A stretch of DNA of 64,000 nt from Armatimonadota bacterium (GCA_031081715.1 JAVHMA010000001.1:95385-159384), one strand, 5' to 3'. Positions 28,136-37,164 are shown, counted from the stretch's first letter. Made by a program: numbers and translations. The notes: generated by a model from the sequence alone, not told the origin.

Positions 28136-29196
28136 CCGCCTCCAGGCGGCGGGGGGGTGAGGGCGCGACCCGGCGGCCGCGCCGGCGCACCGGGCCGGTC
28201 CGGCCGACGGCCGCGCGCGTGCGTCGCGCGTTGTTTGACAGCCTGGGCGCGCGGGTGGCGGGCGCGGCGGTCCTCGACCTGTTCGCGGGGACCGGCGCGC
28301 TCGGCATCGAAGCTATCAACCGTGGCGCCCGGCGCGTGGTGTTTGTGGAACGGGACCCCGCGCGCTGCAGCGCCATCCGCGCCGCGGTGCCGGCCGGGCC
28401 CTCGGACGTCGAGGTCGTCTGCGCCGACGCGCTGGTGGCCGTGGCCCGGATGGCGGCACGCGGCGATCGGTTCGACCTGGTTCTGCTCGACCCGCCCTAC
28501 GGCCGCGGGTGGCTTGACCGGGCGCTGGCGGCGGTGCGCGAGGCCGGGCTGCTCGCGCCCGAGGGGCTGGCGGTGGCGGAGGGCCACTGGCGCGACGCGC
28601 CCGCGCCTGCGGCGGGATTTGAGGTCATCCGGCACGCGCGGTACGGCGAGACCGCGCTGTGGTACGTTCGCATCGCCTCCGGCCGGGAGGCGGGGGGAGG
28701 ACGTCGCGTGCGCATCGCGGTCTACCCGGGCAGTTTCGATCCCGTGCACCACGGGCACATCGAGCTCATCCGGCGTGCGACCAAGATCTTCGACCACGTC
28801 ATCGTCGCGGTCGCCGAGAACGTCGAGAAGATCCCCGGCGCGTTCCCGCTGGAGGAGCGCGTGGCGATGATGGAGGAAGTGCTGGACGGGCTGTCGGGGG
28901 TGGAGGTCGCGGCCTACCGCGGGCTCACCGTCGAGTTCGCCCTCGCACGCGGGGCGACGTGTGTCATCAAGGGGCTGCGGGCCGTCGGTGACTTCGACTA
29001 CGAACTCAAGCAGTCGGCGATGAACCGCATCCTGGCGCCCGGGCTCGACACGCTGCTGTTCATCGCTGATCCGCAGTGGGCGTTCGTGTCGTCGTCGCTC
29101 ATTCGTGAGGTTGCGCGCCTGGGCGGGGCAGTGGACGCGATCTGCCCGCCGGCGGTGGTGCGGCGCCTCCGCCAGCGCTGGCCGGCGCAGGGCTAA
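28132..29196 (+). CDS. rsmD: RsmD-CoaD in-frame fusion: 16S rRNA G966 methyltransferase plus pantetheine-phosphate adenylyltransferase
   Basis: One open frame of 354 codons covers two enzymes normally encoded separately. Residues 20-185 are RsmD: RPTAARVRRALFDSL, SAM loop DLFAGTGALGIEAINRGA, VERD and the catalytic LLDPPYGRG near residue 120; it methylates G966 of 16S rRNA. Its usual first beta strand before the RPT motif is replaced by an Arg/Gly-rich lead. From residue 193 comes CoaD with no stop codon between. An internal GTG at 28708 behind GGGGGGAGG could give separate CoaD, so the product may be a fusion, two proteins, or both. Overlaps recG by 4 bases. Confidence 0.8.
   Translation: MTASRRRGGEGATRRPRRRTGPVRPTAARVRRALFDSLGARVAGAAVLDLFAGTGALGIEAINRGARRVVFVERDPARCSAIRAAVPAGPSDVEVVCADALVAVARMAARGDRFDLVLLDPPYGRGWLDRALAAVREAGLLAPEGLAVAEGHWRDAPAPAAGFEVIRHARYGETALWYVRIASGREAGGGRRVRIAVYPGSFDPVHHGHIELIRRATKIFDHVIVAVAENVEKIPGAFPLEERVAMMEEVLDGLSGVEVAAYRGLTVEFALARGATCVIKGLRAVGDFDYELKQSAMNRILAPGLDTLLFIADPQWAFVSSSLIREVARLGGAVDAICPPAVVRRLRQRWPAQG
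28692..28700 (+). promoter_or_regulatory. Internal Shine-Dalgarno sequence before the CoaD start
   Basis: GGGGGGAGG within the rsmD-coaD linker is placed 7 bases before GTG 28708. In the fused reading this encodes a Gly-rich linker, so the same bases can serve as linker and as ribosome-binding site. Confidence 0.55.
28708..29196 (+). CDS. coaD: Phosphopantetheine adenylyltransferase (possible separate translation product)
   Basis: Adenylates 4'-phosphopantetheine to dephospho-CoA. The 162 residues from GTG 28708 are a complete CoaD: RIAVYPGSFDPVHHGHIELIRRA with the HxGH nucleotidyl-transfer motif, FPLEERVAMMEE, KGLRAVGDFDYELKQSAMNR and the SSSLIREVARLGG loop (ISSTxxR equivalent). The normal CoaD N-terminus begins just at this GTG, 7 bases after GGAGG, so independent initiation is likely even though the frame is continuous with rsmD. 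Confidence 0.75.
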   Translation: MRIAVYPGSFDPVHHGHIELIRRATKIFDHVIVAVAENVEKIPGAFPLEERVAMMEEVLDGLSGVEVAAYRGLTVEFALARGATCVIKGLRAVGDFDYELKQSAMNRILAPGLDTLLFIADPQWAFVSSSLIREVARLGGAVDAICPPAVVRRLRQRWPAQG

Positions 29197-29199
29197 TCG

Positions 29200-29658
29200 G
29201 TGGAGACCGCGGTCGAGATCCTGGAGCGCCTGGAGGAGGTCCTGCGCCGGCACGCCGGCCGGCTGCCGGCCGGGCAGCGCCAGGCGCTCGAGCGCGAGGT
29301 CCTGGGGTTGCTGCACATGGCGCGCGCCGCGCTGCCGCGCGAGCTGCACCAGGCGACGCGGATGCTGCAGGACGCCGAGGCGACGCTCGCGCGGGCGCGC
29401 GAGGACGCCCGCCGGATCGTGCTCGACGCCCAGGCGCACGCGCGCGGGTTGGGCGACGCGCCGTCTGCGACCGCGGCGGCCCGGGCGCAGGCCGTGATCG
29501 AGGAGGCGCGCCGGGAGGCGGAGCGCATTCGATGCGGCGCGGATGAGTACGCGGCGGGCGTGCTGGCGCAACTGGAGGCGGATGTGGAGCGCGTGCTCGC
29601 GGCGATCCGACGCGGCCAGCAGGTGCTGCGCGGCTCGGGCGGCCGCCGCGCGGAGTGA
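29200..29658 (+). CDS. Coiled-coil protein of unknown function
   Basis: A GTG at 29200 gives 152 residues dominated by Ala, Arg, Glu and Leu with heptad-like spacing, for example LERLEEVLRRHAGRL, MLQDAEATLARAREDARRIVLDAQAHA and AQAVIEEARREAERIR. There is no membrane segment or known motif. The stalk-like pattern resembles ATP-synthase b/DivIVA-type coiled coils, and small proteins of this sort are often found between coaD and yceD. Function not assigned. Confidence 0.75.
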   Translation: METAVEILERLEEVLRRHAGRLPAGQRQALEREVLGLLHMARAALPRELHQATRMLQDAEATLARAREDARRIVLDAQAHARGLGDAPSATAAARAQAVIEEARREAERIRCGADEYAAGVLAQLEADVERVLAAIRRGQQVLRGSGGRRAE

Positions 29659-29667
29659 GCCCGTTCA

Positions 29668-29697
29668 TTGACACTCCAAAAACGCCGTTCCTATAAT
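29668..29697 (+). promoter_or_regulatory. Consensus sigma-70 promoter of the yceD-rpmF-fab operon
   Basis: Perfect TTGACA (29668-29673) and perfect TATAAT (29692-29697), 18-base spacer that is itself AT-rich for this genome (CTCCAAAAA). It lies in the only gap between the coiled-coil gene and yceD and should drive ribosomal L32 and fatty acid synthesis genes. Confidence 0.85.
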
Positions 29698-29724
29698 GGC
29701 TTGGCACTGAAAGGGGCGGACGCG

Positions 29725-30264
29725 ATGCGCGTCGACCTCCGACCGCTCCGCGCCGAGCGCGGCGGGACGCTTGTCATCGACTGTCACGAGACGGTCGAAA
29801 GCCGGGTGGAAGGGATTCCGTTCGTCGAGCCGGTGACGGGGCGCCTGACGCTGCACAACCTGGGCGCGGCGCTGCGGATCGAGGGGTCCGTGCGTACGGC
29901 GGCGCGGCTGGTCTGTGACCGTTGCGCGTCCCCGTACCGGTACCGGCTCCACGCGGCGGTCGACGAGGAACTGAACTGGGCGGATGTCGCATCGCCTGAC
30001 GCCGGGGACGTCACGTATCTGGTTGGCGCCGGCGATGCGGTGGGGCTGGACGTCGGCGTGCTCGCCCGCGAGGTGCTCGTGCTCGCGTTGCCCATGGTCG
30101 CGCGCTGCGGGCCCGACTGCCGGGGGCTGTGCGACGGGTGCGGCGCGGATTTGCGTATTGAGCCCTGCCGCTGCCCGCCGGAGGCTCGCCGGGCGCGCGA
30201 GGTGGATCCCCGCCTGCGCGCGCTCGCGGCGTGGCGCGAGGCCGAACCGTCCGGACCGGCGTAG
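29725..30264 (+). CDS. yceD: YceD/DUF177 family protein
   Basis: The 179-residue partner gene of rpmF is found in most bacteria; in plants and bacteria it is linked to 23S rRNA accumulation. ATG 29725 is used because it lies downstream of the promoter and after AAGGGG; the TTG at 29668 is the -35 itself. Cysteines are seen at VCDRC (about residue 68) and CGPDCRGLCDGCG near 128, the usual YceD zinc-like pattern, followed by CRCPPE and DPRLRALAAW. Confidence 0.88.
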   Translation: MRVDLRPLRAERGGTLVIDCHETVESRVEGIPFVEPVTGRLTLHNLGAALRIEGSVRTAARLVCDRCASPYRYRLHAAVDEELNWADVASPDAGDVTYLVGAGDAVGLDVGVLAREVLVLALPMVARCGPDCRGLCDGCGADLRIEPCRCPPEARRAREVDPRLRALAAWREAEPSGPA

Positions 30265-30293
30265 CCGGCGGCGAACTATCAGGAGGGAACGCA

Positions 30294-30500
30294 GTGGCGC
30301 AGAAACGGCGGCACCCGAGGTCCAGGACACGCAGCCGGCGCAGCACGTGGAAGGCGGCGCGGCCCGCGCTGGTCAGCTGTCCGCAGTGCAAGGCCCGCAT
30401 TCTCCCGCACCGTGTCTGCCCGTCTTGCGGATACTACGGTGGGCGCGAGGTCGTCGCGGTCGAGGCCGCCCGATCCAAGAAAAAGAAGAAGGAATCCTAG
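30294..30500 (+). CDS. rpmF: 50S ribosomal protein L32
   Basis: Starts at GTG 30294, 7 bases after AGGAGG. The 68 residues begin AQKRRHPRSRTRSRRSTWK and hold a zinc ribbon: CPQCK (about 28-32) and CPSCGYY. The C-terminus is unusually lysine-rich (KKKKKES). Placement after yceD is universal; plsX, which often follows, is missing. Confidence 0.93.
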   Translation: MAQKRRHPRSRTRSRRSTWKAARPALVSCPQCKARILPHRVCPSCGYYGGREVVAVEAARSKKKKKES

Positions 30501-30559
30501 GGCAGGAGCGGGCGCTTCGACGCCGGTCGTCGTGACCGGCCGACGGCCGGGGAGGTCCC

Positions 30560-31639
30560 ATGATGGCACACGTGGATTCTGCCGAGCGCACGCTCGAGGC
30601 GACGCGGCGCCTGACCCGGCGGGGCTCGACGATCGCCGGTATCGGTCGGAGCATTCCCGCGAAGGTCGTCACGAACCGCGACCTGGAGGGTCTCGTCGAG
30701 ACCACCGACGAGTGGATCCGCACGCGAACCGGCATCCGCGAGCGGCGCGTGGCGCCCGACGGCGTCGCCACCTCTGACATGGCCGTGGAGGCCTCGGTCG
30801 AGGCGCTGACCGACGCGGGCCTCGAGGCCGCCGACGTCGATCTCGTCATCGTGGGCACGGCCTCGCCCGACATGCTGTTCCCGGCGACAGCGTGCCTGGT
30901 GGCGGATCGGATCGGCGCGCGGCGCGCCGGTGCCTTCGACCTCTCCGCGGCGTGTAGCAGCTGGGCGTACGGCGTGGCGATGGGTCATGCCGCGATCGCC
31001 TCGGGCGGTGCCCAGACCGTGCTGGTCATCGGGTCGGAGACGCTCTCGCGCATCGTGGACTGGACGGACCGCAGCACGTGCGTGCTCTTCGGCGACGCCG
31101 CCGCTGCGGTCGTGCTGCGACCCTGCCCGCCGGACGAGGGCTTCCTGGCGTTCCACCTGGGCGCCGACGGCGCGGGCGGCCCGTGGATCAGCCTTCCCGC
31201 GGGCGGCTCGCGCCTGCCGGCTAGCGCCGAGACCGTGGCCGGCGGTGACCACTTCATCAAGATGAACGGACGCGAGGTGTACAAATTCGCCGTGCGCGCG
31301 ATCCCGCGTGCCATCGAGCGGGTCGCCGCGGCCGCCGGGCTCGCCGTGGACGACTTCGATCTCTTCATCCCGCACCAGGCGAACGTGCGGATCATCGAGG
31401 CCGCGGCCGAGCGCCTCGGGCAGCCGATGGATCGTTTCTTCGTCAACGTCGAGCGGTACGGCAATACCTCGTCCGCGTCGGTGCCGGTGGCTCTCTACGA
31501 GGCCGTGGAGCAGGGCCGCATTCGGCCGGGCGACCTGGTGGCGTTCGTCGCGTTCGGCGGCGGCCTGACCTGGGGCGCCGCGGCGCTGCGCTGGACAGAT
31601 GGCTCGGCGCTGGGCCGCCGGGCGGGCACGGCGCTGTGA
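30560..31639 (+). CDS. fabH: Beta-ketoacyl-ACP synthase III
   Basis: Starts fatty acid synthesis by condensing acyl-CoA with malonyl-ACP. 359 residues with the Cys-His-Asn triad: Cys in SAACSSWAYG (about residue 132; most family members have CSGF), His in IPHQANVRI (about 272) and Asn in YGNTSSASV (about 302). ETTDEWIRTRTGIRERR at the N-terminus is typical. Two adjacent ATGs at 30560 and 30563 follow GGGGAGG. An extra ~25 residues precede the usual start. Ends in a 4-base overlap with fabD. Confidence 0.94.
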   Translation: MMAHVDSAERTLEATRRLTRRGSTIAGIGRSIPAKVVTNRDLEGLVETTDEWIRTRTGIRERRVAPDGVATSDMAVEASVEALTDAGLEAADVDLVIVGTASPDMLFPATACLVADRIGARRAGAFDLSAACSSWAYGVAMGHAAIASGGAQTVLVIGSETLSRIVDWTDRSTCVLFGDAAAAVVLRPCPPDEGFLAFHLGADGAGGPWISLPAGGSRLPASAETVAGGDHFIKMNGREVYKFAVRAIPRAIERVAAAAGLAVDDFDLFIPHQANVRIIEAAAERLGQPMDRFFVNVERYGNTSSASVPVALYEAVEQGRIRPGDLVAFVAFGGGLTWGAAALRWTDGSALGRRAGTAL

Positions 31640-32583
31640 TCGCGTTCGTCTTCCCCGGGCAGGGCGCGCAGTACGTCGGCATGGGGGTCGCGCTGGCCGA
31701 GGCATCGGCCACGGCCCGTCGGGTCTTCGACCAGGCCTCGGCGGCGATCGATCTGGACGTCCTGGCGCTGTGCCGGGACGGCCCGGAGGAGCGCCTACGC
31801 GAGACGGAGTTCACGCAGCCGGCCATCCTGACATGCAGCTGGGCAGTCGCATCGGTGCTGGTCGAGGCCGGGCTCCGCCCGAGCGCCGCGGCCGGGTTGA
31901 GCCTGGGCGAGTACACGGCGCTGGTGGCCGCGGGCGCACTCGAGTTCACCGACGCGGTGCGGGTCGTCCGCCTTCGCGGCCGCTTCATGCAGGAGGCGGC
32001 CGGCGGTGGGGCGGCCATGGCCGCAGTGATGGGACTGGCCGCGGATCGGGTCGCGGAGGTCTGCCGCGGAGTTCGCGGATTCGTCGAGGCCGTCAACTTC
32101 AACGCGCCCGGCCAGGTTGTCATCGCCGGGGACGAGCCGGCGGTGGCCGACGCGGCGGCCCGTCTGCGCGAGGCGGGTGCGCGCCGCGTGGTGCCGCTGG
32201 CGGTGAGCGCGCCTTTTCACACATCGCGGATGCAGCCGGCCGCGGCGCGTCTGGCGCCGGTGCTGGAGGCTGTGGCGGTGCGGCCGGCCCGGATTCCGGT
32301 CGTGGCCAATGTGAGCGCGCGGCCGGTGCGAGAGCCCGTCGAGATCCGCGCGGCCCTGGTGGCGCAGGTCGCTGCGCCGGTCCGATGGGAGGAGACCGTG
32401 CGGGTCCTGGCGGCCATGGGCGTGCGCGGGATGGTCGAGGCCGGTCCTGGCACGACGCTCGCGGGGCTTGTGCGCCGGACCGCCCCGGATGTGACGGTGC
32501 TCTCGGCCGGTGACCCCGTGGGCGTGGACGCGGTGCTGGCTGCTCTCGGCCAGGATCGGGCTCGCGCCGGGGCGGGAGGATGA
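31636..32583 (+). CDS. fabD: Malonyl-CoA:ACP transacylase
   Basis: Transfers malonyl from CoA to ACP. 315 residues starting IAFVFPGQGAQYVGMG; the nucleophile Ser89 is in GLSLGEYTAL, where many enzymes have GHSLGE (Leu here is a known Gram-positive variant), and the catalytic His is in VSAPFHTSRM (about 196). The GTG at 31636 overlaps the fabH stop (GTGA). Confidence 0.94.
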   Translation: MIAFVFPGQGAQYVGMGVALAEASATARRVFDQASAAIDLDVLALCRDGPEERLRETEFTQPAILTCSWAVASVLVEAGLRPSAAAGLSLGEYTALVAAGALEFTDAVRVVRLRGRFMQEAAGGGAAMAAVMGLAADRVAEVCRGVRGFVEAVNFNAPGQVVIAGDEPAVADAAARLREAGARRVVPLAVSAPFHTSRMQPAAARLAPVLEAVAVRPARIPVVANVSARPVREPVEIRAALVAQVAAPVRWEETVRVLAAMGVRGMVEAGPGTTLAGLVRRTAPDVTVLSAGDPVGVDAVLAALGQDRARAGAGG

Positions 32584-32590
32584 GGGGACG

Positions 32591-33337
32591 ATGCGTCTGC
32601 GGGACCGCGTCGCGGTGGTGACGGGCGCTTCCGGCGGCATCGGGCGGCGCATCGCCACAGCCCTGGCGCAGGAGGGCGCCGCGGTCGTCGCGCACTACTG
32701 GCGGTCCGCGGACGCCGCCCGGGCCCTGGTGGCTGAGATCGAGGCCGCCGGCGGGCGCGCGCACGCGGTCGGCGGTGACCTGGCGAACCCGGAGGAAGCT
32801 TCGGCGGTCGTGGCCGCGGCCGCCGCCACCTTCGGCCAGCTCGACATCCTGGTGAACAACGCCGGGCTGGCGCGTGACGGCCTGGTGCTGCGGATGAGCG
32901 ACGACGCCTGGCGGGCCGTCCTGGACGCCAACCTGAGCGGGGCGTTCTTCTGCATTCGGGCCGCGCTGCGCGACTTCCTCAGGCAGCGCCGCGGGCGCAT
33001 CATCAACATCACCTCGACCGCCGGACAGGTCGGCAACGCCGGCCAGGCGAACTACGTCGCGGCCAAGGCCGGCCTCATCGGGCTCACGCGCGCGGTGGCC
33101 CGGGAGGTCGGGTCGCGGGGGATCACCGTGAACGCCGTGGCGCCGGGGTTCATCGACGCCGGGATGACCGGCGGACTGCCAGAGGAGATCGTCGCCCGCT
33201 ACATGGCGCAAATCCCCCTTGGCCGCGCCGGGTCGCCGGAGGACGTGGCCGCCGCCGTCGTCTTCCTGGCGTCGGAGGAGGCGGCCTATATCACGGGGCA
33301 GGTATTGAACGTCGATGGCGGTATGGTAATGCACTAG
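32591..33337 (+). CDS. fabG: 3-oxoacyl-ACP reductase
   Basis: NADPH-dependent SDR enzyme for the first reduction of elongation. 248 residues from ATG 32591 after GAGGGGA: cofactor loop [17 protein letters not shown], catalytic Ser in [13 protein letters not shown] with Tyr155/Lys159, and the C-terminal [16 protein letters not shown], all typical of FabG rather than of other SDRs. It sits between fabD and acpP. Confidence 0.94.
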   Translation: MRLRDRVAVVTGASGGIGRRIATALAQEGAAVVAHYWRSADAARALVAEIEAAGGRAHAVGGDLANPEEASAVVAAAAATFGQLDILVNNAGLARDGLVLRMSDDAWRAVLDANLSGAFFCIRAALRDFLRQRRGRIINITSTAGQVGNAGQANYVAAKAGLIGLTRAVAREVGSRGITVNAVAPGFIDAGMTGGLPEEIVARYMAQIPLGRAGSPEDVAAAVVFLASEEAAYITGQVLNVDGGMVMH

Positions 33338-33362
33338 CGAGACGGGTGAGGGGGAGGGACCA

Positions 33363-33611
33363 ATGGCTTCCGTGTTGGACCGCGTGCGCTCCAGGGTCGC
33401 CCATCAGCTCGGTGTCGAGGAGGGGTCTATCAGCCCCGAGTCGTCGTTCGTCGAGGACCTGGGCGCCGACTCGCTCGATATCGTCGAGCTTGTCATGGCC
33501 CTGGAAGATGAGTTCAAGATCGAGATCCCCGATGAGCAGGCCGAGAAGATCGTGACGGTCGGCGACGCGGTCAAGTTCATCGAAAGCCACGCCAAGGGGG
33601 CGGCCCAGTAG
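33363..33611 (+). CDS. acpP: Acyl carrier protein
   Basis: An 82-residue acidic four-helix protein with the 4'-phosphopantetheine attachment Ser37 in [24 protein letters not shown] upstream of ATG 33363 is one of the strongest ribosome-binding sites in the window, fitting the high ACP demand. The CoaD encoded upstream makes the CoA that donates its prosthetic group. Confidence 0.96.
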   Translation: MASVLDRVRSRVAHQLGVEEGSISPESSFVEDLGADSLDIVELVMALEDEFKIEIPDEQAEKIVTVGDAVKFIESHAKGAAQ

Positions 33612-33640
33612 TCGCGCTGTCCTCCAGCCGGAGTCCCTCT

Positions 33641-34879
33641 GTGCGCCGGCGTGTCGTCGTCACCGGCCTGGGTGTCGTGAGCCCCATCGGCGTCGGCCAC
33701 CAGGCGTTTTGGGAGGGGCTTGCCGCGGGGCGTCCGGGTGTCGCGCGGATCAGCCGGTTCGATCCCTCGGGTCTGGCCACACAGATCGCGGGCGAGGTCC
33801 GCGACTTCGACCCCGGGGCGTACATGGACCGCAAGGAAGTGCGCCGGAACGACCGGTTCGTCCAGTTGGCCTACGCCGCGGCGCGCATGGCAATGGAGCA
33901 TGCGGGGTTCACCATCACCCCGGCCAACGCCACCCGCACGGGCGTGCTCATCGGATCGGGCATCGGCGGCATCGCCACGTGGGAGGAGCAGCACCGTGTC
34001 ATGCTCGACCGTGGACCCAACCGGGTCTCTCCGTTCTTCGTCCCGATGATGATCGTGAACATGGCCAGCGGGGTCACGGCGATCCTCACCGGCGCCCGCG
34101 GGCCGAGCTCATGCGTGGTCACGGCGTGCGCCACCGGCGGAAACGCGATCGGTGACGCCGCTCGTCTGATCGAGCGGGGCGAGGCAGACGTCATGCTGGC
34201 CGGCGGGACGGAAGCCGCGATCACGCCGCTGGCGATCGCGGGCTTCGCCTCGATGAAGGCGATGTCCACGCGCAACGACGAGCCCGCGCAGGCGAGCCGG
34301 CCGTTCGACGCCACGCGGGACGGGTTCGTCATGGGCGAAGGCGCCGGCGTCGTCGTGCTGGAGGCGCTCGAGCACGCCGAGGCGCGCGGTGCGCCGATCC
34401 TGGCCGAGCTGGCCGGGTACGGGGTGACGACCGACGCGTACCACATCACCCAGCCCGACCCCGACGGCGACGGCGCCTACCGCAGCATGGCCGCGGCGCT
34501 GGCCGACGCCGGGGTGGCGCCCGAGGAGGTCGACTACATCAACGCGCACGGCACGAGCACGCCCTACAACGACCGCCTGGAGACGCTGGCGATCAAGCGC
34601 CTGTTCGGCACGCACGCGCGGCGGCTGGCGGTAAGCTCGACGAAGTCCATGACCGGCCACCTGCTGGGCGCCGCCGGCGGCGTGGAGTGCATTGCCTGCG
34701 TGCTCGCCCTGCGACACCAGGTGATGCCGCCCACGATCAACTACCGGACCCCGGACCCCGACTGCGACCTGGACTACGTGCCCAACACGGCGCGGGCGGC
34801 GCGGCTGCGCACGGTGATGTCGAACGCCTTCGGGTTCGGCGGGCACAACGCCACGCTGGTGGTGCGCGCGTATGGGTAG
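33641..34879 (+). CDS. fabF: 3-oxoacyl-ACP synthase II
   Basis: Elongating condensing enzyme, 412 residues. [13 protein letters not shown] at the N-terminus, Cys163 in [11 protein letters not shown], His in NAHGTST (about 303) and the Lys/His pair in [14 protein letters not shown] (about 335-341) make up the KAS I/II Cys-His-His site; [12 protein letters not shown] closes the protein. GTG 33641. The end overlaps rnc by 8 bases. Confidence 0.95.
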   Translation: MRRRVVVTGLGVVSPIGVGHQAFWEGLAAGRPGVARISRFDPSGLATQIAGEVRDFDPGAYMDRKEVRRNDRFVQLAYAAARMAMEHAGFTITPANATRTGVLIGSGIGGIATWEEQHRVMLDRGPNRVSPFFVPMMIVNMASGVTAILTGARGPSSCVVTACATGGNAIGDAARLIERGEADVMLAGGTEAAITPLAIAGFASMKAMSTRNDEPAQASRPFDATRDGFVMGEGAGVVVLEALEHAEARGAPILAELAGYGVTTDAYHITQPDPDGDGAYRSMAAALADAGVAPEEVDYINAHGTSTPYNDRLETLAIKRLFGTHARRLAVSSTKSMTGHLLGAAGGVECIACVLALRHQVMPPTINYRTPDPDCDLDYVPNTARAARLRTVMSNAFGFGGHNATLVVRAYG

Positions 34880-35654
34880 GGCCCGGCGCCGCGCCCCGCG
34901 GCCGCCCGTCGAGGTCAGCGGCGACGAGACCGGCGCGGTCGGTGAGGTCCTCAGTCAGGACCGCCTGGCGCAGCTCGCGCAGCTCGAGGAGCGCCTGGGC
35001 GTCCGGTTTCGTGACCGCTCCCTGCTGGACTTGGCCCTGCGGCACGGGTCGTTCAGCCACGAGCGCGGCCACGACCCGGGCAAGAGCTACGAGCGCCTGG
35101 AGCTGTTGGGCGACGCGGTGCTCAGCCTGGTGGTCAGCGACGACCTCTACCGCCGGTACCCGGACATGGACGAGGGCGGACTGGCCAAGCAGCGGGCGCG
35201 CGTGGTGAACGAGGCCGCGCTGGCGTCCGTGGCGCGCCGGCTCGATCTCGGCCGCTACATCCTGCTGGGGCGTGGCGAGGAGAAGGGCGGCGGCCGCCAG
35301 CGGCAGTCGCTGCTGGCGGATGCGGTCGAGTCGGTCATCGGCGCGGTCTACATCGACTCGGGGTACGGCGTGGCCCACCACGTGGTGAGCCGCTGGATCC
35401 ACGAGCTCGGCGAGGTGATCCAGCGCGCCGGCGAGGACTTCAAGAGCCAGCTCCAGGAGCGGCTGCAGCGCCGCCGCCAGATGCCGCGCTACCGGATTAC
35501 GCAGGAGGAGGGGCCCGACCACGCCCGCACGTTCCTGGCCGTGGTGGAGGTCAACGGCCGGCCGCTCGGCGAGGGCCGCGGCAAGAGCAAGAAGGAGGCC
35601 GAGCAGGCGGCCGCGGCCGAGGCTCTGAGCCGGCTCGAGCGCGGCGGCGCGTGA
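34872..35654 (+). CDS. rnc: Ribonuclease III
   Basis: Double-stranded RNA endonuclease for rRNA and mRNA maturation. 260 residues: a basic N-terminal extension of ~35 residues, the RNase III domain with signature [16 protein letters not shown] near 72 and the second acid in [13 protein letters not shown], and a C-terminal dsRBD (about 185-255, [20 protein letters not shown]). acpP-fabF-rnc is a widely conserved order. The stop overlaps the HIT gene. Confidence 0.94.
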   Translation: MGRARRRAPRPPVEVSGDETGAVGEVLSQDRLAQLAQLEERLGVRFRDRSLLDLALRHGSFSHERGHDPGKSYERLELLGDAVLSLVVSDDLYRRYPDMDEGGLAKQRARVVNEAALASVARRLDLGRYILLGRGEEKGGGRQRQSLLADAVESVIGAVYIDSGYGVAHHVVSRWIHELGEVIQRAGEDFKSQLQERLQRRRQMPRYRITQEEGPDHARTFLAVVEVNGRPLGEGRGKSKKEAEQAAAAEALSRLERGGA

Positions 35655-36148
35655 AGCACCTCTGGGCGCCGTGGCGGGCGGCCTACGTGGGCGGCCCCAA
35701 ACCCGGGGGGTGCGTCTTCTGCGACGCGGTGGCCGCGGGCGACGACCGGGCGATGCTGATCGTCCACCGCGGGGCGCACGGTTACCTGATCCTCAACCGC
35801 TTCCCCTACAACAGCGGGCACCTGATGGCGGTGCCTTACCGTCACGTCGCGCGGCCGCAGGAGCTCTCGGCCGAGGAGCACCAGGCGCTGATGGCCCTGG
35901 TGGTTCTCGCGCTCGGCGCCCTCGATCGCGCCATGGCCCCCGAGGGGTTCAACGTGGGCATGAACCTGGGGCGGGCCGCGGGCGCGGGCATCGACGAGCA
36001 TCTCCACATGCACGTGGTACCCCGCTGGGTGGGCGACACCAACTACATGCCGGTCCTCGGCGAGGTGAAGGTCCTGCCACAGCACCTGGACGAGACGTAC
36101 GCGCGCCTGGTCGAGGCGCTGGCCGCAGAGGTGCCGGGCCGCGATTGA
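35651..36148 (+). CDS. HIT-family nucleotide phosphorylase/hydrolase
   Basis: The 165-residue histidine-triad protein begins [12 protein letters not shown] and has a C-x-x-C (GCVFC) typical of the Ap4A phosphorylase-like actinobacterial branch. Further seen are NRFPYNSGHLM and the catalytic EHLHMHVVPRW near residue 116. Likely acts on diadenosine polyphosphates or AMP conjugates. GTGA overlap with rnc. Its stop codon lies inside the -35 of the paa promoter. Confidence 0.9.
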   Translation: MKHLWAPWRAAYVGGPKPGGCVFCDAVAAGDDRAMLIVHRGAHGYLILNRFPYNSGHLMAVPYRHVARPQELSAEEHQALMALVVLALGALDRAMAPEGFNVGMNLGRAAGAGIDEHLHMHVVPRWVGDTNYMPVLGEVKVLPQHLDETYARLVEALAAEVPGRD

Positions 36149-36174
36149 CGGGCTTTTCGCCCGGTCCCTACAAT
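36145..36174 (+). promoter_or_regulatory. Sigma-70-type promoter of the paa operon
   Basis: TTGACG (36145-36150, containing the stop codon of the HIT gene), 18-base spacer, TACAAT (36169-36174). A leader of about 30 bases carries GGAGGGGG before paaA. No operator palindrome is obvious. Confidence 0.75.
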
Positions 36175-36212
36175 GAGGGCGACGTGCGAGGCCGCGACGG
36201 AGGGGGTGCGCC

Positions 36213-37154
36213 GTGACCGTTCCACCCGAAGCCGCTGACGAGCCCGAGCAGCTCGGCGCCTTCGAGGCGCGCCTGGCCGCGGGCGACCGCGTCGAGGCCG
36301 GCGAGTGGATGCCCGCTCGCTACCGTGCCGAGTGCCTTCGCCTCATCCAGATGCACGCTAACTCGGAGCTGATGGGCGCGCTACCCGAGCGCGAGTGGAT
36401 CCCGCGCGCGCCGACGCTCGCCCGGAAGATGGCGTTGGTCGCCAAGGTGCAAGACGAGATCGGGCACGCGCAGCTCCTCTACCGGGTGGCCGAGGACCTC
36501 GGCAAGCCTCGCACGCAGATGATCGAGGAGCTCATCGCCGGCGCCTCCAAGTTCCACAACGTCTTTCACTACCCGGCCGAGACCTGGGCGGACGTCGCGA
36601 TCATTCAGGTCTTCGTGGATGGCGCCGCGATGCAGACGCAGGGGTCGCTACGGTCGTGCTCCTACGCACCCTACGCCCGGGTCCTCAAGCGGATCTGCTA
36701 CGAGGAGGACTTCCACATCCGGCTGGGGCTCGACAGTTTCCGGGCACTGGCCGAGGGCACGCCCAGGCAGCGCGCGATGCTGCAGGACGCCCTGGACCGC
36801 TGGTGGCAGCCGATCATGCACTTCTTCGGACCGCGCGACCAGGTTTCGCCGCACCTGGAGACCATGATGCGGTGGCGTATCAAGGTGAAGACCAACGACG
36901 AACTCCGCCAGCAGTTCCTCAGGCAGTTCGTGCCCGTCATCCAGGAGTACGGGCTACGCGTGCCCGACCCGGACCTGCGGTGGGACGAGACCGCGGGCCA
37001 GTACCGCTACGCGGAGCCCGACTGGGAGGAGTTCCGGCGGGTGATCCGCGGCGAGGGGCCACGGACGAAGGCCCGGCTGGAGCTTCGCCAGCGCTACCAC
37101 GCACAGCACCGCTGGGTCCGCGAGGCGGTCGCCCGGTGGGCACTGGCGGCCTGA
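36213..37154 (+). CDS. paaA: Phenylacetyl-CoA 1,2-epoxidase subunit PaaA
   Basis: Catalytic diiron subunit of the ring-epoxidising monooxygenase that opens aerobic phenylacetate degradation. 313 residues, ferritin-like; iron ligand motifs are in MHANSELMGALPERE, VQDEIGHAQLLYRV (E-x-x-H, about residue 83) and YEEDFHIRLGL near 167. WWQPIMHFFGP and KVKTNDELRQQF are typical of PaaA. GTG start 36213 after GGAGGGGG. Confidence 0.94.
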   Translation: MTVPPEAADEPEQLGAFEARLAAGDRVEAGEWMPARYRAECLRLIQMHANSELMGALPEREWIPRAPTLARKMALVAKVQDEIGHAQLLYRVAEDLGKPRTQMIEELIAGASKFHNVFHYPAETWADVAIIQVFVDGAAMQTQGSLRSCSYAPYARVLKRICYEEDFHIRLGLDSFRALAEGTPRQRAMLQDALDRWWQPIMHFFGPRDQVSPHLETMMRWRIKVKTNDELRQQFLRQFVPVIQEYGLRVPDPDLRWDETAGQYRYAEPDWEEFRRVIRGEGPRTKARLELRQRYHAQHRWVREAVARWALAA

Positions 37155-37164
37155 GGTCCCGCGG

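Noticed and set aside
31890-31910. FabD GLSLGE instead of GHSLGE as an inactive enzyme
   Set aside because: The nucleophile Ser and the distant His are present, and the Leu variant is frequent in Gram-positive FabD.
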